Assembly (NCBI RefSeq): GCF_001274945.1
Contig: NZ_LILB01000001.1
Coordinates: 1,799,111 to 1,863,110 of the forward strand
Length of the DNA: 64,000 nt
From: Viridibacillus arvi
Lineage (GTDB): Bacteria > Bacillota > Bacilli > Bacillales_A > Planococcaceae
Direction: 5' to 3'
Both the position numbers and the translations under genes were made by a program. Under the pieces are notes generated by a model that saw nothing but the letters and a program-made list of their open reading frames with translations, made no database searches and was not told the DNA's origin. Positions 38,009-47,525 of this stretch are shown here, one piece after another. Position 1 is the stretch's first letter. Every line of letters starts with the position of its first letter.

Positions 38009-38041
38009 AAAAAGTCACTTAGTAAAATTACTAAGTGACTT
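38009..38041 (-). terminator. ald terminator
   Basis: Perfect 14-bp stem AAGTCACTTAGTAA/TTACTAAGTGACTT followed on the minus strand by TTTTTG. It abuts the terminator of the convergent gene. Confidence 0.85.
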
Positions 38042-38050
38042 ATACTTTCA

Positions 38051-39166
38051 TTATCTTAATAATGTATTTGCATCTACATAAGGATGGTTTAATGCTTCTG
38101 CAACTGCTGCAAAAGTGACATGACCATCTAAAGTATTTAATCCTTTTTTCAATGCTTCATTGTCTAAGCAAGCTTGTTGATAGCCTTTGTTAGCAATTTG
38201 CAAAGCGTAAGGAACAGTATTGTTTGTAAGAGCCATTGTTGAAGTACGTGGCACAGCACCCGGCATATTTGCTACTGCATAATGTACTACTCCGTGTTTC
38301 ACATAAGTCGGATTATCATGAGTAGTAATACGATCAGAAGATTCGAAAATACCACCTTGGTCAATTGCAATATCAACTACTACAGAACCAGGAGACATTG
38401 ATTTGATCATTTCTTCTGTTACAAGCTTAGGCGCTTTTGCACCTGGAATAAGTACTGCTCCAATTACTAAATCTGAATCTTTTACAGACTCGGCAATATT
38501 GAATGGGTTTGAAATAAGAGTTTGAACATCACGACCAAATTGGTCATCTAGTACACGTAAACGCTCAGGGCTGAGATCGATAATTGTTACATCAGCACCC
38601 ATACCAATAGCAATTTGTGCTGCGTTTGCACCAGCCATTCCTCCACCAATGATAGTAACTTTACCACGTGTCACTCCTGGTACACCACCTAGAAGTATAC
38701 CTTTACCGCCTTCCATTTTCTCAAGATACTGAGCACCGATTTGAGTTGCCATACGTCCTGCAACTTCACTCATCGGTGTTAATAAAGGCAATGATCTATT
38801 TGGAAGTTGCACTGTTTCATAAGCAATCCCTACAACTTTTTTATCAAGCAATGCTTGAGTCAATTCTGGCTCTGGTGCTAAGTGTAAATAAGTAAACAGA
38901 ATAAGCCCTTCATGGAAATAACCATATTCAGATGCAACTGGTTCCTTTACCTTCATCACCATTTCTTGAGACCAAGCTTCTTCAGCTGTCTCTACAATAT
39001 GTGCCCCAGCAGCTACATAATCTTCATCTCCAAAACCAGACCCTAGACCGGCTCCCTTTTCGATGAATACTTCATGTCCGAAAACTGTTAAGTTGACCAC
39101 TCCAGCAGGTGTCATAGCAACACGGTTTTCATTATTTTTAATCTCTTTTGGAATACCAATCTTCAT
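38051..39166 (-). CDS. ald: Alanine dehydrogenase
   Basis: A 371-residue NAD-dependent enzyme interconverting L-alanine and pyruvate plus ammonia. It is used for alanine catabolism and, in Bacillus, for sporulation energy. It starts [20 protein letters not shown], with catalytic Lys in MKVKEP and His in YLHLAPE, and the NAD motif [15 protein letters not shown] with AGGAGG. Monocistronic. An inverted repeat upstream may be a regulator site. Confidence 0.96.
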   Translation of the reverse strand: MKIGIPKEIKNNENRVAMTPAGVVNLTVFGHEVFIEKGAGLGSGFGDEDYVAAGAHIVETAEEAWSQEMVMKVKEPVASEYGYFHEGLILFTYLHLAPEPELTQALLDKKVVGIAYETVQLPNRSLPLLTPMSEVAGRMATQIGAQYLEKMEGGKGILLGGVPGVTRGKVTIIGGGMAGANAAQIAIGMGADVTIIDLSPERLRVLDDQFGRDVQTLISNPFNIAESVKDSDLVIGAVLIPGAKAPKLVTEEMIKSMSPGSVVVDIAIDQGGIFESSDRITTHDNPTYVKHGVVHYAVANMPGAVPRTSTMALTNNTVPYALQIANKGYQQACLDNEALKKGLNTLDGHVTFAAVAEALNHPYVDANTLLR

Positions 39167-39216
39167 AATCCATCCTCCTAATTGTGAAAAGCTATTAGCT
39201 CTTGTTGTATTAATAA

Positions 39217-39252
39217 AATGAACAAGTAACTCTATTTAAAAACATGTTCATT
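39217..39252. promoter_or_regulatory. Inverted repeat upstream of ald
   Basis: AATGAACA (39217-39224) and TGTTCATT (39245-39252) are separated by 20 nt, 50-85 nt ahead of the ald start. It could bind an activator of the AdeR type. No promoter was firmly placed, so this is only a candidate site. Confidence 0.3.
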
Positions 39253-39424
39253 CTAACAGATTTTAACACTCATTTGTGTATTAATTTAGAAAATTATATT
39301 TTTTTATAATTCTATCAATATAAGTCTTCTTTAAAATTCAACATTTCTACGCAATTGTTCACACTTTATTTGGAAAGCTTTCACAGTAACTTCAATATTA
39401 TGGTGTTTATTTGTTTCTATTGGG

Positions 39425-39433
39425 TGGTATAAT
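39425..39433 (+). promoter_or_regulatory. Extended -10 promoter of the usp gene
   Basis: TGGTATAAT is a perfect extended -10 (TGn plus TATAAT), 29 nt before the start codon. The -35 is poor (TTTATT at about 16 nt). I looked for a sigma-B pattern and did not find proper spacing. Confidence 0.6.
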
Positions 39434-39461
39434 TATATTAAATAAAAAGGAGGAATTACAT

Positions 39462-39917
39462 ATGACATTATCTTATAACAATATCATCGTAGCTGTAGAC
39501 GGTTCCGCTGAAGCAAAATGGGCATTCGAAAAAGCAGTTGGAATTGCTAAACGTAACAATGCAACGTTAAATTTAGTAAACGTAATCGACACTCGTTCAT
39601 TTGCTGCTGTTGAAGCATATGATCGTTCAATTGCTGAACGTGCTCAAACTTTTGCTCAAGAATTGCTTACTGGCTATAAAAAAGAAGCTGAAACAGCTGG
39701 TGTAGAAAATGTTAAAGTTTTAATCGAATACGGTTCCCCAAAAACAATTATTACAAAAGAAATTTCTAAAAAATACGAAGTAGATTTAATCATCTGTGGT
39801 GCAACCGGTTTAAATGCTGTTGAACGATTCCTTATCGGTAGTGTTTCTGAAAACATCGTTCGCTCTGCTAAATGTGATGTACTTGTAGTACGTACACCAG
39901 AATCTGATGCTAAATAA
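39462..39917 (+). CDS. Universal stress protein (UspA family)
   Basis: A 151-residue single Usp domain. It carries the ATP-binding pattern IIVAVDGSAEA at the N-terminus and GATGLNAVERFLIGSVSENIVRSAKCDVLVV near the end, close to the G-2x-G-9x-GS motif of ATP-binding Usp. ATG 39462 after AAAGGAGG. The upstream 17 codons carry the promoter and are rejected. Divergent from ald and ended by its own terminator. Stress role inferred from the family. Confidence 0.92.
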   Translation: MTLSYNNIIVAVDGSAEAKWAFEKAVGIAKRNNATLNLVNVIDTRSFAAVEAYDRSIAERAQTFAQELLTGYKKEAETAGVENVKVLIEYGSPKTIITKEISKKYEVDLIICGATGLNAVERFLIGSVSENIVRSAKCDVLVVRTPESDAK

Positions 39918-39931
39918 TTATTTATTAAAAT

Positions 39932-39965
39932 GAGGCTCCTAATAATCATTAGGGCCTCTTTTTTT
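39932..39965 (+). terminator. usp terminator
   Basis: GAGGCTCCTAAT/ATTAGGGCCTC stem with one mismatch or bulge, followed by nine T. Confidence 0.8.
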
Positions 39966-39970
39966 ACGTA

Positions 39971-40906
39971 TTATTTCTGCTCTTTTTTCCAAATTTGTAC
40001 TTTTGTAAAGAACATTTCTAACGCTTGCTTATTCGTCATACTAGGTACTTTAGCAAGTAATACTTCCTTCACAGGTTTTCCATCAGCACTTTTCTTTTGT
40101 AAGATAAATAGACTCTTCGAATGTGCTTTATTTGAAAAAAGTGAACTCGGTAATTGAATTACTGCTTGAATCCATGCTGTTTTTTGTAAATATTTATACA
40201 AACCTTGCGCTTGTTCTGATTCAAAAATATTCTCTGGTACTAAGAAGAACAAATATCCGCCATCCTTCGAATATTTCAACGACTGCTCGATAAATAAGTG
40301 ATGCGCATATGTCATGCCTTCAGTAGCCTTTAATTCAAATTCTTTTGCTACTTCATCATTTGGATAATAGCCTACTGGTAAATCACAGACTACTGCATCA
40401 ACCGGATCAATCATTAAATTTTGCAATGCGTCTTGACGGAAAAGTGAAACTGGTTGCTCTGTTAAATCAGCCGCTGCTGCCGCTAATTGAATAAGCAGCT
40501 CGTCAATTTCTACTCCAACCCCATCTGCTCGGTCTTGTAGTAAATTCATCACGGTTAATAGTAAATTCCCCGTACCAACTGCTGGATCTAGAAGTTTGAT
40601 TTTAGCGCCATCCTTCTCTTGACTATCCATAAATTGTTCCACGAAATAACCAACTAATAACCCCAATGCATCTGGAGTCATCTGGTGATTAGGTTGTGCG
40701 TTTTCACGCATCCCTTTTAAAATAGCCAGTTGAATTGCCTTACGAATATCTTCTTTTGAAGCCACTTTACCAGCTGGTACATTATCACCATCTAACCATG
40801 CATTCAATACTTCTAAAACGCTATCTAAATAGGATAATTCTTGTTCTTTCTCTATTTTCTGAGCATTGTCATTAATAAAAGAAAAGAGTTTTTCTATTGT
40901 TTCCAT
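39971..40906 (-). CDS. ytxK: YtxK-type class I SAM methyltransferase
   Basis: A 311-residue protein similar to N6-adenine methyltransferase subunits. An N-terminal helical segment precedes the SAM motif LLDPAVGTGNLLL. The catalytic NPPY position reads DLPVGYY, as I recall for YtxK proteins, so DNA-methylase activity is uncertain. No restriction or specificity subunit is nearby. ATG 40906 with AAGGAG is chosen over an upstream frame extension. Last gene of sppA-yteJ-tpx-ytxK. Confidence 0.85.
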   Translation of the reverse strand: METIEKLFSFINDNAQKIEKEQELSYLDSVLEVLNAWLDGDNVPAGKVASKEDIRKAIQLAILKGMRENAQPNHQMTPDALGLLVGYFVEQFMDSQEKDGAKIKLLDPAVGTGNLLLTVMNLLQDRADGVGVEIDELLIQLAAAAADLTEQPVSLFRQDALQNLMIDPVDAVVCDLPVGYYPNDEVAKEFELKATEGMTYAHHLFIEQSLKYSKDGGYLFFLVPENIFESEQAQGLYKYLQKTAWIQAVIQLPSSLFSNKAHSKSLFILQKKSADGKPVKEVLLAKVPSMTNKQALEMFFTKVQIWKKEQK

Positions 40907-40980
40907 ATATACTCCTTCAAACGTGAAACCCACTCATAAAAGGCAGAGTGGGTTTCATGTTGTTTTAATCATAAGAATTC

Positions 40981-41487
40981 TTATTTTGCTAGTTCTTTAA
41001 CAGCTGCTAATGCACCTTCATAATCTGGGTGGTTTGTACCTTCAGATACATACTCTGCATAAACAACTTTTCCAGCTTGGTCTACAACGAATACAGAACG
41101 CGCTAATAAGCGAAGTTCTTTCATATGTACACCATAAGCATCACCGAATGACATATTACGGTGATCTGATAATGTATAAACATTTTCGATACCGTTCGCA
41201 CCGCACCAGCGTTTTTGAGCGAATGGTAAGTCACATGAAATTGTTAAAATGGCTACATCTTCACCTAATTCAGAAGCAGCTTCATTGAAACGACGTGTTT
41301 GTGCATCACATACACCTGTGTCAATTGAAGGTACTACACTTATTAGACGAATTTTACCTTCATAATCTTGTAATGTTTTTTCAGAAAGATCTGGAGCTAG
41401 CACTGTAAAACCCGGTGCTTGATCACCTACTTTTACTTCGTTACCTACTAATGTTACAGGGTTATTTTTAAATGTTACTTGTACCAT
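40981..41487 (-). CDS. tpx: Thiol peroxidase (Tpx)
   Basis: A 168-residue atypical 2-Cys peroxiredoxin reducing peroxides with thioredoxin. The peroxidatic Cys lies in [14 protein letters not shown] and the resolving Cys in [12 protein letters not shown]. Full family length. It lies between yteJ and ytxK as in Bacillus, 25 nt after yteJ. A hairpin without U-tract (about 40924-40958) separates it from ytxK. Confidence 0.95.
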   Translation of the reverse strand: MVQVTFKNNPVTLVGNEVKVGDQAPGFTVLAPDLSEKTLQDYEGKIRLISVVPSIDTGVCDAQTRRFNEAASELGEDVAILTISCDLPFAQKRWCGANGIENVYTLSDHRNMSFGDAYGVHMKELRLLARSVFVVDQAGKVVYAEYVSEGTNHPDYEGALAAVKELAK

Positions 41488-41511
41488 TTCAACGCCTCCT
41501 TGTATTTAATC

Positions 41512-42138
41512 TTACTCGAATCTTTTAGGCTCTTGCAACTGAGAAACCTCAGAATCGACTGCTTCTTTATCAACTGATAGATTTTCCTCTTCTTTTGATT
41601 CAGCAACAGTAGGTTCTTTATGTTCTACTCGTACCATCTTATCATGTTTTTCATAAGTATTTTCATGAACTACAATTGTATCTGCAATATAATCATGTAA
41701 TCCTTTTTTATTTGGTGTAAAAGCTACCATCCAATAGATGACTGGTAAAGTAGCAGAAAAGAATCGCCCAATCCATTCTCGGAAAATTACTGTACCCCAC
41801 TTTAACTTTTGCTCTTTTACATGGATTACTTTCAGTCCAAAGACCATTTTCCCTACCGTTTGATTCAAAAACTTCGTCATAATAACAAAATATAAATAGA
41901 AAATAACACTAGAAACAATTGTTACCGGCGCATACCATGGCGCATTATCAGTATTGATTCCAAGTATAGTCACAATCGGATTCACTGTTAAGCCAGAAAT
42001 TGCACTAATGATAGCTAAATCCAATAAATAAGCCCAAAACCTCACCCAGAACCCTGCTGGTTTTAACGAATATTGTTCTATTTTTCTAACCTGTACCGGC
42101 TCTTGACTAATCGTGTGTACCTCAACAAATTCCGTCAA
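41512..42138 (-). CDS. yteJ: RDD-family membrane protein (YteJ-like)
   Basis: A 208-residue protein with an RDD domain (about 25-160) of three hydrophobic helices. It has the motif GFWVRFWAYLLDLAI and the sequence NQTVGKMVFGLKVI. The acidic C-terminal tail (about 165-208) is soluble. Adjacency to sppA matches B. subtilis, where YteJ works with the SppA membrane protease in lantibiotic resistance. The start is TTG, with AAGGGGCGAT 8-9 nt upstream. Its stop is 25 nt before tpx. Confidence 0.85.
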   Translation of the reverse strand: MTEFVEVHTISQEPVQVRKIEQYSLKPAGFWVRFWAYLLDLAIISAISGLTVNPIVTILGINTDNAPWYAPVTIVSSVIFYLYFVIMTKFLNQTVGKMVFGLKVIHVKEQKLKWGTVIFREWIGRFFSATLPVIYWMVAFTPNKKGLHDYIADTIVVHENTYEKHDKMVRVEHKEPTVAESKEEENLSVDKEAVDSEVSQLQEPKRFE

Positions 42139-42151
42139 TTTTCATCGCCCC

Positions 42152-43174
42152 TTACTCATCACCGTACATATACATCATACGCGGTGCAGAATTGTAGTTA
42201 GAAAGAATTTTACTAATTGCTTGTGTTTCAGCAGAAGCGCCAAATAGATTATTCATTTTCACAGAAAATAGTGAAGTCCAATCTTCTGAAGTAGCATATT
42301 CAAAAACTTCAGCACCTTCTAGTTTATGATCCTTTTTCATCGCTTCAATCGTATCTTCTGCATAGCCAATTTCATCAGCTAAGCCAGCTTTAATAGCTTG
42401 TGTACCATTTAATACTCGACCATCAGCAACTTTCTTAACATCTTTTTCACTCATGCCACGGCCATCTTCAATAACATCAACGAAACGTTCATAAGAATCA
42501 TTAATCATTTCTTGTAACATAGCGCGCTCATCAGACGTCATTTCACGTGTAGCACTCATAATATCTTTGTACTTACCTGTTTTGATTGTTTGAAATTCAA
42601 TTCCGTATTTTTCTGCTAATTTACCGTAATTCAAGCCTTGCATGATTACACCAATTGATCCAGTCATCGTCTCTTCATCTAAAAAGATTTTATCAGCTGG
42701 TGCTGAAATATAATAACCACCTGAAGCAGCCATTGATCCCATAGATACATACAATGGAATATTACGTTTCTGTTGAAGTTCTTTAATCTTGTCATAAATT
42801 TGTTTCGATTCAATAACAGTACCACCTGGTGAGTTCACTTTTAAAACTACACCTTTAACAGTTTTATCATCTATAATCGATTCTAATTGATTCATAAAGA
42901 ACTGATGATTATAGCTTGCAGCTCCACCTAGTAAAGAACCAGAACCTCCATTGTCTTGAATTGTACCGTTTACGGATAAAACAGCAATTCGTTTATTTAA
43001 GTCACCTGATTCGATTGGTAGTTCACTGTATGTAGTACCACCAGACATATTAAGTACGTTATCGAATTTTGATGTAAAATCCGTCGTTGCAATCTTTAAT
43101 ACTGTATTTACACCAATTGAAGCAACTAATAATAAAGCAGCTGCTCCTAATGCGATCCACCTTTTTGTATTCAT
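42152..43174 (-). CDS. sppA: Signal peptide peptidase SppA
   Basis: A 340-residue membrane-anchored serine protease that degrades remnant signal peptides. The N-terminal anchor (about 8-28) is followed by the S49 domain with catalytic Ser in GSMAASGGYYIS and Lys in the IKTGKYKDIMS region. AAAGGAGG precedes the ATG. Co-transcribed with yteJ, 13 nt downstream. Confidence 0.93.
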   Translation of the reverse strand: MNTKRWIALGAAALLLVASIGVNTVLKIATTDFTSKFDNVLNMSGGTTYSELPIESGDLNKRIAVLSVNGTIQDNGGSGSLLGGAASYNHQFFMNQLESIIDDKTVKGVVLKVNSPGGTVIESKQIYDKIKELQQKRNIPLYVSMGSMAASGGYYISAPADKIFLDEETMTGSIGVIMQGLNYGKLAEKYGIEFQTIKTGKYKDIMSATREMTSDERAMLQEMINDSYERFVDVIEDGRGMSEKDVKKVADGRVLNGTQAIKAGLADEIGYAEDTIEAMKKDHKLEGAEVFEYATSEDWTSLFSVKMNNLFGASAETQAISKILSNYNSAPRMMYMYGDE

Positions 43175-43248
43175 CTTCTCTTTTCCTCCTTTTACCTTCT
43201 ATTAACTTACGAACCAAACTGCTAAATGTTTCGATTTTTTCCAAATTA

Positions 43249-44145
43249 CTAATTTTTAGATTTTCTCACTTCTATAATTTTAGTAATTGAAAATAATATT
43301 AATGCTACCCAAATGAATGAAAATGATAATAAATCTATTCCACTAAATGATTCTCCATAAACAATCACACCTAAAAATAACATGATAGTTGGTGATACAT
43401 ATTGGATAAATCCAACTAAATATAATGGAATCTTCTGCGCTCCAGTAGCAAATAATATTAATGGCACTGCAGTTACAATACCCGTTCCAATAATAAGTAC
43501 ATCTGTTTTCATATCAGTATGCAAAAATGAAATATTCCCGTGGAGATAAACATAAACGTAATATGCCACGGCAACTGGTAATATAAAGAATGTCTCTAAA
43601 ACTAGTCCCCTTGTCGCATCTACTAGTACTTTCTTTTTTAGTAAACCATACACACCAAATGTCAATGCTAAACCGAATGACAACCAAGGAATCTGACCGT
43701 ATGAAATAACTAATATTAAAACGCCAATTGCAGCAATTACGAAAGACATGACTTGTGCTTTAGATAGTTTTTCTTTTAAAAAGAATATCCCTAATAAGAC
43801 AGATACTAACGGATTCATATAGTAACCTAAGCTTGACTCAACTATATGATTATTATTAACAGCCCATATGTATAAAAACCAATTGAGTGAAATTAAATAA
43901 GCCGCAGTAACGAGTAACCAAAATGATTTTGGATGCTGCCATAACTGTTTAAAATCCACTAATAACATTTTCCCTTGCTTCAAGATAACCACAAATATTA
44001 ATGTTAAAATAAATGACCAAATTACTCGTCCTGCTAAAACCTCTTCGCTTGCAACATGCTGTAATCCTTTCCAATAAAGTGGAAATATACCCCATATTAT
44101 ATAAGCTCCTAAGGCAGAAAGTATACCTTTCTTTTCTTCCTGCAT
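43249..44145 (-). CDS. rarD: RarD / EamA-family transporter
   Basis: A 298-residue polytopic protein with about ten TM helices and two EamA repeats, starting GILSALGAYIIWGIFPLYWK, the RarD signature. In other bacteria RarD is linked to chloramphenicol or drug export. Substrate unknown here. ATG with GAGGTG. It lies just upstream of sppA on the same strand. Confidence 0.87.
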   Translation of the reverse strand: MQEEKKGILSALGAYIIWGIFPLYWKGLQHVASEEVLAGRVIWSFILTLIFVVILKQGKMLLVDFKQLWQHPKSFWLLVTAAYLISLNWFLYIWAVNNNHIVESSLGYYMNPLVSVLLGIFFLKEKLSKAQVMSFVIAAIGVLILVISYGQIPWLSFGLALTFGVYGLLKKKVLVDATRGLVLETFFILPVAVAYYVYVYLHGNISFLHTDMKTDVLIIGTGIVTAVPLILFATGAQKIPLYLVGFIQYVSPTIMLFLGVIVYGESFSGIDLLSFSFIWVALILFSITKIIEVRKSKN

Positions 44146-44225
44146 AGTAACACCTCATTCTATATTCAATTTATAGATTACCGCTATAATTATATGACTT
44201 TAGTGCATGAAAGTAAACGTAACAT

Positions 44226-44276
44226 AAAAAAGAAGACCCATTCCACTGCTATTTTGCAGGAGACAATAGACCTTCT
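44226..44276 (-). terminator. mbcS terminator
   Basis: A long imperfect stem (AGAAGGTCTATT with AATGGGTCTTCT, three G-U pairs; inner CTGC/GCAG) followed by six T on the minus strand, just downstream of the mbcS stop. Confidence 0.7.
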
Positions 44277-44288
44277 ATTTTACAACCA

Positions 44289-45866
44289 TTAAGCTTTATT
44301 TAATTCTAGATTTCTTAATTCAACACGACGGATTTTACCCGAAGTAGTTTTCGGTAATTCATCTATAAATTCAATCGCTCTCGGATATTTATAAGGAGCT
44401 GTTAGCTGTTTCACATGATCTTGTAACTCTTGAATAAGTGTAGTTGAAACGTTATCTTCTTTATTTTTTAAAACTACAAAAGCTTTTACGATATTACCGC
44501 GAATCTCATCTGGGCTTGCAATCACTGCACACTCTTGTACAGCAGGGTGTTTTACTAAAGCATCCTCTACTTCAAATGGGCCAATTGTATATCCGGAACT
44601 AATAATAATATCATCAGAACGCCCTTCAAACCAGAAGTATCCATCTTCATCCTTTTTAGCTTGATCTCCCGTAATGTAATAATCACCACGGAATTGCATG
44701 CTCGTTCTTTCTGGATCTTTTAAATACTCTTTAAACAAGGCAGGAGTTGATACATGAACAGCGATATCACCAACTTCACCAGCCTGGCATGGTTTACCAT
44801 ATTCATCAACAACATCAACAATATTACCTGGTGTTGGTTTCCCCATTGAACCTGGTCTTGCTTCCATACCTTTCATCGTGCCAACTAATAATGTATTTTC
44901 TGTTTGCCCATAGCCATCACGGACTTCTAAGCTAAATAGTCTGGCAAAGACATCGATTACCTCGCGATTTAACGGTTCACCTGCAGAAACGGCACTGTGT
45001 AATGCAGATAGGTTATATTCTCCTAAACCGTCCACTTTCGCCATAATACGATATTCTGTTGGAGTACAGCATAATGCATTTACTTTATATTTTTCTAATA
45101 GTTGCAGGTATTTTGTTGCCTCGAATTTGCCATTATAAACAAAACCAGTAGCTCCACTTCCTAATACCGATAGAAACGGGCTCCAAATCCATTTTTGCCA
45201 ACCAGGACTTGCCGTTGCCCATACTAGATCGCCATCTTCAATACCAAGCCAATGAGCTGCAGCTGTTTTTAAATGTGCGTAAGCCCAACCGTGCGTATGG
45301 ACAACACCTTTAGGATTCCCCGTTGTACCGCTTGTATATGATAAAAACGCCATATCTGTATTTTTTGTTGGTGCCATTTCAAATTGTTCAGATGTTGTTT
45401 CTGCTTCTTGAATAATTTCAATCCAAGGTTTATGTGCTTGACCAATAACAAAAAGTTTTAAACCTTCTAAATGTTTCACTTCATCAAATTGTTCAATATA
45501 TGGCTCATAAGAAACGATGGCTTTGGCTTCACTATGTACAAGGCGATAATCGATATCCTTTGCACGTAACATTTCGGAACTAGGAATGACAACTAACCCA
45601 GCTTTCAGTGCAGCCACGTAAGTAACATATGCTTCGATTAAGCGAGGCACCATAATAAGAATTACATCACCTTTTTTTAAGCCATTGTTAGTAAATACAT
45701 TTGCCACTTTATTTGCCTTTTTTATTAAGCCAGCATAAGTGATTTCATCTGTATTACCATTTTCGTTTTCATAAACAATGGCTTTCCTTGCCTCATCATG
45801 TATATACTTTTCAAATTCCTCAACTAAATTATAGTCTTCCGGCGCAAGTAAATCTTCGCGTTTCAT
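44289..45866 (-). CDS. mbcS: Medium/branched-chain acyl-CoA synthetase (MbcS-like)
   Basis: A 525-residue AMP-forming acyl-CoA synthetase. The P-loop is LSYTSGTTGNPKGV, A5-type motif is RDGYGQTEN, and the adenylation hinge region is GRSDDIIISSGYTIGPFEVE, with catalytic Lys in TTSGKIRR. Location beside sspA and thiI matches B. subtilis mbcS (ytcI), a methylbutyryl-CoA synthetase that feeds branched fatty acid synthesis. Exact chain preference cannot be read. ATG with AAGGGGGAG. Confidence 0.88.
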   Translation of the reverse strand: MKREDLLAPEDYNLVEEFEKYIHDEARKAIVYENENGNTDEITYAGLIKKANKVANVFTNNGLKKGDVILIMVPRLIEAYVTYVAALKAGLVVIPSSEMLRAKDIDYRLVHSEAKAIVSYEPYIEQFDEVKHLEGLKLFVIGQAHKPWIEIIQEAETTSEQFEMAPTKNTDMAFLSYTSGTTGNPKGVVHTHGWAYAHLKTAAAHWLGIEDGDLVWATASPGWQKWIWSPFLSVLGSGATGFVYNGKFEATKYLQLLEKYKVNALCCTPTEYRIMAKVDGLGEYNLSALHSAVSAGEPLNREVIDVFARLFSLEVRDGYGQTENTLLVGTMKGMEARPGSMGKPTPGNIVDVVDEYGKPCQAGEVGDIAVHVSTPALFKEYLKDPERTSMQFRGDYYITGDQAKKDEDGYFWFEGRSDDIIISSGYTIGPFEVEDALVKHPAVQECAVIASPDEIRGNIVKAFVVLKNKEDNVSTTLIQELQDHVKQLTAPYKYPRAIEFIDELPKTTSGKIRRVELRNLELNKA

Positions 45867-45982
45867 GAAAAACTCCCCCTTAAGATGCTCATATTAAGAA
45901 CATTTCTATTATACAGAAAATTCTAACTTCTTACAACTCGTAAGTATAATCAAGTCTTAGTACTAGGTAATAAAAATAACAC

Positions 45983-46017
45983 AAAAAGAAGCCGATGACA
46001 AATCTGCCACCGGCTTC
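45983..46017 (-). terminator. sspA terminator
   Basis: GAAGCCGGTGGCA stem pairing TCATCGGCTTC around GATTTG, with G-U pairs, followed by TTTTTGTG on the minus strand. Confidence 0.8.
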
Positions 46018-46041
46018 TCCTTTGGTTACATAATCATTTGA

Positions 46042-46242
46042 TTATTTGTTGTAACCTTTTAATTGTTGTTCAGCCATTTGCACTAATCGCTTAGTGATTT
46101 CTCCGCCAACGGAACCGTTAGCACGCGATGATGCGTCTGGACCAAGTTGCACTCCGAATTCTTGTGCGATTTCGTATTTCATTTGGTCGATCGCTTGTTT
46201 AGCACCTGCTACTTCAAGTGGATTTGAATTTGAATTTGCCAT
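46042..46242 (-). CDS. sspA: Alpha/beta-type small acid-soluble spore protein
   Basis: A 66-residue SASP that coats spore DNA and protects it from UV. It has the GPR protease site region [27 protein letters not shown], split here as EFGVQ and the conserved [15 protein letters not shown] 46242 follows a perfect AAGGAGGTGAT. A sigma-G-like promoter precedes it. This shows the organism forms endospores. It is monocistronic. Confidence 0.95.
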   Translation of the reverse strand: MANSNSNPLEVAGAKQAIDQMKYEIAQEFGVQLGPDASSRANGSVGGEITKRLVQMAEQQLKGYNK

Positions 46243-46264
46243 GTGTATCACCTCCTTGTGAATA

Positions 46265-46293
46265 TAGAATGCGCTGAAGGAGGGATTTCATAC
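46265..46293 (-). promoter_or_regulatory. Sigma-G-type promoter of sspA
   Basis: Minus strand GTATG (46293-46289), 17-nt spacer, CATTCTA (46271-46265). This fits the sigma-G consensus (GHATR and CATHHTA) for forespore expression. Confidence 0.7.
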
Positions 46294-46322
46294 GGGCAAA
46301 TTACAGGAAATTCTTTCTTCTA

Positions 46323-47525
46323 TTAGAGTAAATCTGCAAATTCATCTTGCTTCTGCTTAGGAAATGTATGAATTTCGCGGTTTTGCACCGCTTTTTTAAT
46401 CATTTCATCGAAGTCAGTAAAGCTTTCATAATACACAACTTTCTCTAATTTCGGTTTTGTTTTTGGACTTGCTGGTGTAAATACCGTGCAGCAGTCCTCA
46501 TATGGACGTATTGAAATATCATATGTGTCAATTTTTCTTGCTACGTCGATAATTTCTAATTTATCGTATGTGATTAAAGGACGTAAAATAGGCGTTGAAG
46601 TTACTTCATTAATAGCAGCTAAGCTTTCTAAAGTCTGGCTCGCTACTTGCCCTAAGTTTTCACCAGTCACAATTGCCGTTGCACCAATTTCTTCACGTAC
46701 TGCATCTGAAATTTTCATCATCATACGACGTGTTGAAGTCATAGTTACGTTTTCTGGCACTTGTTGTTGGATTACTTGTTGAATTTCAGTAAATGGAATG
46801 ATATGCAGACGCACATTCGCGCCGAAGCGACTCATTCTTTCGGCTAAATCTTTAACTTTTTCAAGTGAACGATCACTTGTATATGGCGGGCTGAAGAAAT
46901 GAATTGCCTCAATTCGCACTCCGCGTTTCATCATATAATAGCCTGCAACTGGACTGTCGATACCTCCAGATAATAATAGCAATGCTTTTCCGTTTGCACC
47001 GACTGGTAAACCACCAGCACCAGGAATGACTTCTACCATCATATATACTGCATGTTCACGTACTTCAATACGTAGTTCGATTTCAGGTTCTTTCATTTGA
47101 ACATGTAAATTCGGAATATTACTTAAAACATGTCCACCCATTTCAAGTTGTAATTCATAAGTATCTAATGGAAATCTTTTATCTGAACGTTTTGCATTTA
47201 CTTTAAACGTTTTGCCATCTGTATCGATTGATTTCATAATATTAATCGCAAGTTCTTTCATTGCATCCAAAGTCGGTTCGCATTTTGCAACTGGGCTAAA
47301 AGAATGTATGCCAAAAACTGTTGGCAATCGTTTAATTAGTTCATCCATATCTTCGTCTTTATCACTGCTAATATACATACGATCTCGTTCCGCACGAATT
47401 TTCATATCTGGTATATCTGCAAACGAGAAGCGTAAATTTTCTCTTAATCGTGTGATAAATTGTTTTCGGTTACGTCCTTTTGTTGTTAGTTCACCGTAAC
47501 GTATTAGTATTTCATGCCATTTCAT
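46323..47525 (-). CDS. thiI: tRNA 4-thiouridine / thiamine sulfurtransferase ThiI
   Basis: A 400-residue enzyme that adenylates U8 of tRNA for 4-thiouridine formation. NFLD and THUMP domains (about 1-165) and a PP-loop ATPase (SGGIDSPVAGYYMMKRG) are present. Like other Bacillus ThiI it lacks a C-terminal rhodanese domain, ending near residue 400. The start codon overlaps the stop of nifZ (ATGA), which supplies sulfur. Confidence 0.95.
   Translation of the reverse strand: MKWHEILIRYGELTTKGRNRKQFITRLRENLRFSFADIPDMKIRAERDRMYISSDKDEDMDELIKRLPTVFGIHSFSPVAKCEPTLDAMKELAINIMKSIDTDGKTFKVNAKRSDKRFPLDTYELQLEMGGHVLSNIPNLHVQMKEPEIELRIEVREHAVYMMVEVIPGAGGLPVGANGKALLLLSGGIDSPVAGYYMMKRGVRIEAIHFFSPPYTSDRSLEKVKDLAERMSRFGANVRLHIIPFTEIQQVIQQQVPENVTMTSTRRMMMKISDAVREEIGATAIVTGENLGQVASQTLESLAAINEVTSTPILRPLITYDKLEIIDVARKIDTYDISIRPYEDCCTVFTPASPKTKPKLEKVVYYESFTDFDEMIKKAVQNREIHTFPKQKQDEFADLL

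Noticed and set aside
39405-39433. Sigma-B promoter upstream of usp
   Set aside because: GTTTAT and GGGTGG are present, but the spacing (11 nt) and -10 sequence do not fit GTTTAA-N12-14-GGGWAT. The extended sigma-A -10 is better.
39971-40906. Restriction-modification methyltransferase
   Set aside because: No restriction or specificity subunits nearby, DLPVGYY replaces NPPY, and the gene order matches the housekeeping ytxK locus.
40924-40958. Terminator between tpx and ytxK
   Set aside because: The stem is good (GAAACCCACTC), but there is no U-tract in either direction, so it is at most a processing or partial-termination hairpin.
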